Of a stretch of DNA of 7,249 bases, positions 7,000-7,249 are shown piece by piece. The notes below the pieces were generated by a model. That model had not been told where the DNA came from. It saw only the letters and a list, made by a program, of their open reading frames with translations, and searched no databases. The translations under genes were made by a program, and so were the position numbers. The DNA is taken from assembly GCF_036985595.1 (NCBI RefSeq), contig NZ_BTPU01000112.1, positions 1 to 7,249 of the forward strand, given 5' to 3'. How positions within the stretch are numbered: position 1 is the stretch's first letter; each line of letters begins with the position of its first letter. The stretch is from Vallitalea maricola (GTDB taxonomy: Bacteria; Bacillota; Clostridia; Lachnospirales; Vallitaleaceae).

Positions 7000-7249
7000 A
7001 TTATATTTTATTATATAAATATGATTTATAATATACAGTTCATAAGGCATTAATATTGGTAAGAAGAGAAGAATCTGTGTGTTTAGCTATATTAGTAGGT
7101 AGATTCTATCTTACCTAATCTAGTAAGTATTTCAATATCTAAAATTCTGGAGTTTATAATGTTGTAGTACTTTTTTGTGAGTTTGTATATTAAAAACAAT
7201 ATGAACTGGTTAGATAATAAGGTTTTGCCTATATATAAAATAAGCCATC
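7000..7249. other. AT-rich region after the operon, no supported gene
   Basis: Besides the stem-loop at 7055-7119, this stretch holds a small all-AT inverted repeat (TATAAAT / ATTTATA at 7014-7020 and 7024-7030, three-base loop). The + strand is broken by many stop codons. On the - strand one frame stays open from the right edge to a stop at 7092-7094, which could be the end of a convergent gene but has no recognisable motif. No promoter with good -35 and -10 boxes was found. Confidence 0.5.
7055..7119 (+). terminator. Imperfect stem-loop after the last gene, possible transcript end or processing site
   Basis: GGTAAGA (7058-7064) pairs with TCTTACC (7109-7115), and AGAATCT (7070-7076) pairs with AGATTCT (7101-7107). 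The two seven-base-pair blocks are separated by a 5/1 internal loop and enclose a loop of about 24 bases. Three more outer pairs (7055-7057 with 7117-7119) form if one base at 7116 is bulged. It lies 55 bases after the last stop codon, where an operon end is expected. No T-run follows directly, so it is not a typical rho-independent terminator; the nearest run of six T (7171-7176) is about 50 bases further on with no stem just before it. Confidence 0.35.

Noticed and set aside
7171..7176. T-run as a rho-independent terminator
   Set aside because: No stem of useful length lies directly before the six T residues.
1..7249. CRISPR array, tRNA, rRNA, insertion sequence or attachment site
   Set aside because: No regularly spaced repeats, cloverleaf-like sequences, transposase motifs or flanking direct repeats were seen on either strand.

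Overview
The window is a compact, one-directional stretch of a low-GC bacterial genome. All five genes lie on the + strand, they are separated by 1 to 28 bases, and each complete gene has a recognisable Shine-Dalgarno sequence. The AT-rich composition, the frequent AGA arginine and TTA leucine codons, and the gene families (a sugar ABC permease next to an intracellular glycosidase) suggest Bacillota, most likely an anaerobic Clostridia lineage. No ribosomal or other marker gene is present, so nothing finer can be supported.

Layout: 1-180 is the C-terminal end of a MalG-like carbohydrate ABC permease whose start lies off the left edge. 209-2209 is a family-6 'hypothetical' glycoside hydrolase with a TIM-barrel followed by a GH42-like trimerisation domain. 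2229-3665 is a complete M17 (leucyl) aminopeptidase with every catalytic and metal residue in place. 3667-4416 is a CutC-family TIM-barrel protein. 4441-6999 is an 852-residue multidomain protein with an active-looking transglutaminase/PNGase-like domain, a beta-sandwich, a second transglutaminase-like domain that has lost its cysteine, another beta-sandwich and a thioredoxin-like C-terminus. 7000-7249 is AT-rich with one imperfect stem-loop and no convincing gene.

The genes read as one catabolic operon. The permease would import a carbohydrate-containing substrate, and none of the four downstream products has a signal peptide, so further breakdown should be cytoplasmic. A glycosidase, an aminopeptidase and a transglutaminase-fold protein that resembles peptide:N-glycanase around its active site together suggest degradation of an imported glycopeptide (a glycosylated peptide or an amino-sugar-peptide conjugate). 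This is inferred from gene context and is not demonstrated. The most novel part of the window is the final protein: a tandem active-plus-dead transglutaminase fused to a CXXC-less thioredoxin fold.
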